DNA of 64,000 nucleotides, taken from NCBI GenBank assembly GCA_902555065.1, contig CACDQQ010000001.1, forward strand, positions 124,001 through 188,000. Reading direction: 5' to 3'. Below, in pieces: positions 59,226 through 64,000 of this stretch. This DNA is from an uncultured Pelagibacteraceae bacterium (GTDB lineage: Bacteria; Pseudomonadota; Alphaproteobacteria; Pelagibacterales; Pelagibacteraceae). The translations under genes and the position numbers were made by a program. The notes beneath the pieces were generated by a model. That model saw only the letters and a program-made list of their open reading frames with translations. It had not been told where the DNA came from and made no database searches. Within the stretch, counting starts at the first letter, position 1; each line of letters begins with the position of its first letter.

Positions 59226-60275
59226 TTATTTTTGTAATTCTCTAAAGACTTTAAATGCCTGATTAATTTCTTGTACATCGTGAACCCTAAGAATTTGAAC
59301 TCCTTGAAGATATGCTTGAATGCATGAAGATATGGTTCCACCAATTCTATTTTTAGTGTCATTTTCTTTTGAAATATCCTTAATAAATCTTTTTCTAGAC
59401 AAGCCCAACATTATAGGAAGACCTAATGAATGAAAAATAGAAATATTCTTAATCAGAGTAATATTATGTTTCAAATTTTTTCCAAACCCAATGCCAGGGT
59501 CTAATATAATATTATTATGTTTAATACCTTGTTTTCTTAGATATTTTAATTTTGTTTCAAAGAAGTCGTAGATATCAAGTAGTACATTTTTATATGTAGG
59601 CTTAATTTGCATATTCTTTGGTGTTCCTCTCATATGATGAATAACAAAAGGTTTTTTTGTTTTTTTTAAAAAGTCAATAGTTTCTGGGTCATAAGTTAGA
59701 CCAGATACATCATTTATGAGATCTATATTTATTTTAGAAGCTTTCTTCATTACAAAACTTTTTCTAGTATCTAATGAAATAAAACTTTTTTTATTTTTTA
59801 AATTTTTTAAAATAAACTTAACTCTGTTCCACTCTTTATCAGGTTTAATATCATTTGCACCTGGTCTTGTAGACTCTCCACCCACATCTATTATTTTTGC
59901 ACCACTTAATAATAAATTATCCACATGTTTTTTTGCAAAATTATTTTTATTATATTTACCACCATCAGAAAAACTATCTGGAGTTAAATTAATTATACCC
60001 ATTAAAATTGGGGTATCGGATAAATTTAATTTTTTAAAAATTTTTTTTTTTTTTATATTTTTTAAATCTCTTTTAACTATATTTTTTATTTTATTTGGAA
60101 GTTTATTAATATCTTTGAGATTAATTATTCTACTTTTTTTTCTCTCTATAATTTCTATTTTATCAAATGAGATAGAATTATAACCATTAAGAGGAATAGA
60201 TTGTTTTTTTTTAATGTATGTTTTTGATGCTGTTCCGTAGTAAAAATTACACGCTCTAGTGTAATATTTATTCAT
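59226..60275 (-). CDS. folP: Dihydropteroate synthase with N-terminal extension
   Basis: 349 residues, longer than the usual ~280. The catalytic barrel begins at about residue 90 (TPILMGIINLTPDSFSDGGK), with GAKIIDVGGESTRPGA, NDVSGLTYDP, and the C-terminal RVHDVQE. The first ~85 residues are a basic extension containing a stretch coded by a 14-base A run (60041-60054). It joins pABA to the pterin pyrophosphate in folate synthesis. It lies between ftsH (six-base gap) and glmM. Confidence 0.94.
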   Translation of the reverse strand: MNKYYTRACNFYYGTASKTYIKKKQSIPLNGYNSISFDKIEIIERKKSRIINLKDINKLPNKIKNIVKRDLKNIKKKKIFKKLNLSDTPILMGIINLTPDSFSDGGKYNKNNFAKKHVDNLLLSGAKIIDVGGESTRPGANDIKPDKEWNRVKFILKNLKNKKSFISLDTRKSFVMKKASKINIDLINDVSGLTYDPETIDFLKKTKKPFVIHHMRGTPKNMQIKPTYKNVLLDIYDFFETKLKYLRKQGIKHNNIILDPGIGFGKNLKHNITLIKNISIFHSLGLPIMLGLSRKRFIKDISKENDTKNRIGGTISSCIQAYLQGVQILRVHDVQEINQAFKVFRELQK

Positions 60276-60281
60276 TAGTGC

Positions 60282-62174
60282 TTAATGCACTATCTTGGGT
60301 TTTAAGCCCATTGAACCAAGTGCTGAGCTTTGATCATCATCTTCAACTTTAAGATCTTCTTTATTTTTAGGATATATATTTTTATTAATTAAATCTTCAA
60401 TTTCTGCACCTGTCAAAGTTTCATAGGTAAGTAAAGCTTTTGCTAATTTATGAAGATCATCAATCTTTTCAGTCAATACTTTTCTTGCCCTCTCATATCC
60501 CATATCAACAAATTTTCTAATTTCGTTATCCACTTTTCTTGCTGTCTCCTCTGACATATTTTGCTGTCTAGCAACAGATCTTCCCAAAAAGACTTCTTCT
60601 TCGTTTTCTCCGTAAGCAACTGGTCCCATTTCTTTACTTAACCCAGCTCTCATAACCATAGCCCTTGCTCTTTTAGTTGCCTGTTCAATATCGCTTGCTG
60701 CACCTGTAGTTACTTTATCATCACCAAAAATTATTTCTTCAGCAACTCTTCCTCCCATTGCAATAGCCATTTGTGCATGAAGTTGCTCTCTTGTTTGAGA
60801 AACTTCATCTCTTTCAGGTAATTGCATTACCATTCCTAGAGCTCTACCTCTTGGTATTATTGTTGCTTTATGTATTGGATAAGCAGCTTTTTCATTTATT
60901 GTTACAATTGCATGTCCAGCTTCATGATAAGCCGTTAATTTTTTCTCTTCTTCTGACATTACCATAGATCTTCTTTCTGATCCCATCATTACTTTATCTT
61001 TAGCTTCTTCAAATTCTTGGTACGTTACAATTCTTTTATTCTTTCTTGCAGCTAGTAATGCAGCCTCGTTAACAAGATTTGCTAAATCTGCACCAGAAAA
61101 TCCAGGTGTTCCCCTTGCAACTGTCCTTAAATTGACATCAGGTGCCATTGATATTTTTTTTGCGTGAACTTTTAAAATTTTTTCTCTACCAATTAGATCT
61201 GGATTAGAAACTACAACTTGTCTATCAAATCTTCCAGGTCTTAATAAGGCAGGGTCTAATACATCAGGTCTATTAGTTGCAGCAATAATAATTACGCCTT
61301 CATTAGTATCAAATCCATCCATCTCAACTAATAACTGATTAAGTGTTTGCTCTCTTTCATCATTTCCTCCACCAAGACCTGCTCCTCTGCTTCTTCCTAC
61401 AGCATCAATCTCGTCTATAAATATTATACATGGAGAATGTTTTTTACCTTGCTCAAACATATCTCTTACTCTTGAAGCTCCAACACCGACAAACATTTCA
61501 ACAAAGTCAGATCCAGAAATTGTAAAGAATGGTACACCAGCTTCACCAGCTATTGCTCTTGCTAATAATGTTTTACCAGTACCTGGGGGGCCCACTAATA
61601 AACATCCTCTTGGTATCTTGCCGCCTAATCTACTAAACTTTCTTGGATCTTTTAAAAATTCTACTACTTCCTCTACTTCTTCTTTGGCTTCCTCAACGCC
61701 AGCAACGTCATTAAATGTAACTTTGCCTTTTACCTCATTCATCATCTTTGCCTTAGATCTTCCGAAGCCCATTGCCCCACCTTTTCCTCCTTGCATTTGT
61801 CTCATAAAGAAAATCCAAACTGCAATTAATAAAAGCATTGGGAACCATGAAAGAAGTATTCCTAATAATGAGGGCATTTTTTCCTCTAAAGGACTAGCAG
61901 AAATGCTAACACCTTTATCACTTAACTTTTGAATTAAGTTCGGGTCCTCTGGTGCATAAGTTGTGAATTGATTTCCATTTGACAATAAACCTTTAATATT
62001 TTTTCCTTGTATCTCGACTTTAACTACTCTTCCATTATCAACTTCAGTTAAGAATTCTGAGAAGATAATTTTATTTTTTTGAGAAATAGAACTCTGCGGG
62101 TTTTTAAACATATTGTAAAGACCAATTGTCAAAATTACAATTATTCCCCACATTGCTAAGTTTTTAAAATTCAT
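60282..62174 (-). CDS. ftsH: ATP-dependent zinc metalloprotease FtsH
   Basis: 630 residues. Two membrane helices (about 5-22 and 105-123) flank a periplasmic domain, followed by an AAA+ module (Walker [21 protein letters not shown], Walker [17 protein letters not shown], second region [19 protein letters not shown]) and an M41 peptidase domain with the zinc motif [10 protein letters not shown]. It degrades membrane and regulatory proteins, including sigma-32 in other bacteria, and is controlled by HflKC. Both rpoH and hflKC are in this window. Confidence 0.97.
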   Translation of the reverse strand: MNFKNLAMWGIIVILTIGLYNMFKNPQSSISQKNKIIFSEFLTEVDNGRVVKVEIQGKNIKGLLSNGNQFTTYAPEDPNLIQKLSDKGVSISASPLEEKMPSLLGILLSWFPMLLLIAVWIFFMRQMQGGKGGAMGFGRSKAKMMNEVKGKVTFNDVAGVEEAKEEVEEVVEFLKDPRKFSRLGGKIPRGCLLVGPPGTGKTLLARAIAGEAGVPFFTISGSDFVEMFVGVGASRVRDMFEQGKKHSPCIIFIDEIDAVGRSRGAGLGGGNDEREQTLNQLLVEMDGFDTNEGVIIIAATNRPDVLDPALLRPGRFDRQVVVSNPDLIGREKILKVHAKKISMAPDVNLRTVARGTPGFSGADLANLVNEAALLAARKNKRIVTYQEFEEAKDKVMMGSERRSMVMSEEEKKLTAYHEAGHAIVTINEKAAYPIHKATIIPRGRALGMVMQLPERDEVSQTREQLHAQMAIAMGGRVAEEIIFGDDKVTTGAASDIEQATKRARAMVMRAGLSKEMGPVAYGENEEEVFLGRSVARQQNMSEETARKVDNEIRKFVDMGYERARKVLTEKIDDLHKLAKALLTYETLTGAEIEDLINKNIYPKNKEDLKVEDDDQSSALGSMGLKPKIVH

Positions 62175-62242
62175 AGAACACTAAATTAAGAATTATTAAT
62201 AAATTAACAAGTGTCATTTTGATCATTTAACAAAAAAAAATA

Positions 62243-63292
62243 TCATTTTTCTGGGTAAATAATCACCGAATCATGAATTTTTTCAATAATACATCCAGAA
62301 AGCGTCAATTTTACGTTTTTATCAGAGAGCTTTAATGAGTTAACTAGTGCAACTACCTTTTTGCCTCTTGGATAGTTTTTTTTCATACTAATAATTGTAA
62401 TTACTTTTATAAAACTTCTCAAAATAATTTCGCCTGGATTATCAAAAAAAGACTTATTTAAGATTATTTTTTTTTCTTTTTCAAAATATTTTGAGTTTTC
62501 AACAACATTTTTCTCGACGTAAAATTCAATAACTTGATTACTTTTTGATAAATTTTTTAGAGTTAAATAGAATTTATTAAAGTTTAAACCTTCTTTATCT
62601 AAATTTAGTAGAAGTTTTCTAATTCTATTTCTTAAAAATCTATCATTGTTATTTGTTGGATCATCTACAAAAAAACCAAAAGATTTTTTATTAATATTAA
62701 TTAATTCTTTTTTTGAAGTAGACAAAAATGGTCTAATAATCTTTATACCATTATAATTACTTACATTTTTATTAAAAGAAACAAGACCTTTTAAACCAGA
62801 ACCTCTCAAAAATCTTATAAAAAAATTCTCAATAAAATCATCTTTGTGATGTCCTAATAATAGATAGTCTATGTTATATTTATTACACTCTTTTGAAAAT
62901 AAATCATATCTTAAGTCTCTCGCGTAAGATTGTAGATTGTTATCAATTTTACTAATTTTTCTAGATAAAATTTTACAATTAATTTGAAAGTTTTTTTCAA
63001 GTGTATATTTTAAATTTTTAGCTTCTTTTGTGGACTCCTTTCTTAATTTATGATCGATAATTACTGGGTACAATTTTACATTATGCTTTAAAGAATAACA
63101 TTTAGCGAAAAATAAAACGGATAAGCTGTCAACACCACCAGATACCCCAATCATAATCTTCTTGTTACTGATATTTAAAGATGTGAGGTTGTTTGAAAAT
63201 ATTTTATATAACTTTTTTAAATGTGGATCCTTTAATTTTGTTAAATAAAAATTAAGAGTTTTCTTTGATACACTCAAACTTTTTCTCTTCAT
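62243..63292 (-). CDS. tilS: tRNA(Ile)-lysidine synthase
   Basis: 349 residues from the ATG at 63292 (an ATG at 63352 would overlap cpoB by 101 bases; a TTG at 63277 is another option). The PP-loop is MIGVSGGVDSLSVLFFAKC, with LLGHHKDDFIENFFIRFLRG as the second signature and RNRIRKLLL after it. It converts C34 to lysidine in tRNA-Ile(CAU). Overlap with cpoB is 41 bases. The gene is highly lysine/asparagine biased, like most here. Confidence 0.92.
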   Translation of the reverse strand: MKRKSLSVSKKTLNFYLTKLKDPHLKKLYKIFSNNLTSLNISNKKIMIGVSGGVDSLSVLFFAKCYSLKHNVKLYPVIIDHKLRKESTKEAKNLKYTLEKNFQINCKILSRKISKIDNNLQSYARDLRYDLFSKECNKYNIDYLLLGHHKDDFIENFFIRFLRGSGLKGLVSFNKNVSNYNGIKIIRPFLSTSKKELININKKSFGFFVDDPTNNNDRFLRNRIRKLLLNLDKEGLNFNKFYLTLKNLSKSNQVIEFYVEKNVVENSKYFEKEKKIILNKSFFDNPGEIILRSFIKVITIISMKKNYPRGKKVVALVNSLKLSDKNVKLTLSGCIIEKIHDSVIIYPEK

Positions 63293-64000
63293 ATTTAGCT
63301 TTTTGAAGGACTGATTGAGTGGCATTAGGATATTGTTTTTTAACACCAGCAATCATTAAGCAACCCTGATCTTTCTCCCCTATTTGAACTAAGGATATGC
63401 CAAGCTTTAAAAGGTTAATAGGTGCTTTTTCACTCTTAGGATATTTTTGGTAACCTTCTAAGTAAGCAGAAGCTGCATCAGTGTATAGTTGTCTTATTCT
63501 AAAAGTCTCAGCATACCAATACTGAGCATTTCCAGAAAGATCATTATCTGGATTTGTATCTACAAATTCTCTAAATGCTCTTTCTGCCATATTATAATCT
63601 CCAACTTTTAAGAAGCTAGTTGCAAATTCATATTGCTCCAATGGAGATGCATCAGGTAAAATTTTTTCCTCGTTAATAAAACTTTCCGTTAAGATGGTTT
63701 TAGTTGTCTCAACAGACTGTATTGCCTGTGACTCATTTGTGTCTGTCATATCTTTATATGATATTGTTCCTAAATCTTGAGGCTGTGATGTTCCTGGCAT
63801 TAATTTATTGCTCGCTAAGTCTGTCTCTTTGTTTTCGTTTGTTGATAAATTCTGTTCATTACTTATAGTATTTTGTGCAAGACTTGAATTATTTTCTAAT
63901 TCTTGAAATCTCAACTGATTATCGGCTTGAGTTTTTGATAATCTTGATGATAGTTTGTCTATTTTAAAATTAATTTCTTCAAATTTATTAGTCAAATTTT
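63252..64000 (-). CDS. cpoB: Cell division coordinator CpoB / YbgF-type TPR protein (partial)
   Basis: Open to the right edge of the window, so the N terminus (signal peptide and beginning of the coiled coil) is missing; no ATG occurs before the edge. At least 249 residues are visible: a coiled coil (INFKIDKLSSRLSKTQADNQ), a low-complexity linker, and C-terminal TPR repeats (EQYEFATSFLKVGDYNMAER, NAQYWYAETFRIRQLYTDAA, KSEKAPINLLKLGISLVQIG). CpoB works with Tol-Pal and PBP1B at constriction. The cpoB-tilS-ftsH order is usual in alphaproteobacteria. Confidence 0.88.
   Translation of the reverse strand, partial: NLTNKFEEINFKIDKLSSRLSKTQADNQLRFQELENNSSLAQNTISNEQNLSTNENKETDLASNKLMPGTSQPQDLGTISYKDMTDTNESQAIQSVETTKTILTESFINEEKILPDASPLEQYEFATSFLKVGDYNMAERAFREFVDTNPDNDLSGNAQYWYAETFRIRQLYTDAASAYLEGYQKYPKSEKAPINLLKLGISLVQIGEKDQGCLMIAGVKKQYPNATQSVLQKAKYEEKKFECIKENS

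Overview
This window looks like a chromosome segment from a marine alphaproteobacterium of the SAR11 group (Pelagibacterales). The basis is very AT-rich DNA with lysine/asparagine/isoleucine-rich proteins, tiny or negative intergenic gaps, alphaproteobacterial gene order (mrp/hflK-hflC-DUF2065-degP, xseB-ispA-dxs, cpoB-tilS-ftsH-folP-glmM), a circularly permuted two-piece tmRNA gene, and ThyX. The group assignment is inference from these traits; no rRNA gene is present to confirm it.

Layout. 1-7.1 kb (+): a surface/type IV pilus block with the end of a PilX-like gene, a small exported protein, a very large PilY1-like tip protein, and an autotransporter-like protein with a coiled-coil tail. 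7.1-11.5 kb (-): prepilin peptidase (pilD), then a MoxR / DUF58 / transglutaminase triad. 11.7-18.0 kb: a signalling island with a GAF-PP2C phosphatase (+) facing a tightly coupled four-gene operon (-) of CHASE2-PP2C phosphatase, TPR/outer-membrane barrel, FecR-domain protein and an unknown exported protein. 18.1-33.1 kb (-): elongasome genes (mreB, mreC, mreD, mrdA, rodA), branched-chain amino acid synthesis (ilvI, ilvH, ilvC, leuA), miaA, and the membrane-quality-control set hflK-hflC-DUF2065-degP. 33.1-37.2 kb: mrp, thyX, permuted ssrA, tRNA-Leu(GAG), nadA-nadC. 37.2-43.6 kb (-): sohB-like peptidase, glyQ, glyS, ppdK. 43.7-53.9 kb: isoprenoid genes (polyprenyl synthase, ispA, dxs), pdxH, aroC, xseB, a Sua5-type gene, an ABC exporter, tRNA-Arg(UCG), an RluD-type synthase and rpoH. 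53.9-64 kb (-): cpoB, tilS, ftsH, folP, glmM, thiD, purA, ending in an Ig-like autotransporter whose signal peptide is out of frame at a 13-base homopolymer.

Most genes are housekeeping and sit in long co-directional runs with ATGA overlaps. Items for a second look: an NHL-type beta-propeller inserted into the von Willebrand A domain of the PilY1 protein; the FecR/CHASE2-PP2C/TPR-barrel operon with its neighbouring GAF-PP2C; the homopolymer at the autotransporter signal peptide (phase variation or sequence error); an Mrp protein lacking the family CxxC; a tmRNA T-loop that departs from consensus; and a perfect inverted repeat between hflK and mrp. I found no CRISPR array, insertion sequence, prophage, rRNA or recognisable riboswitch.
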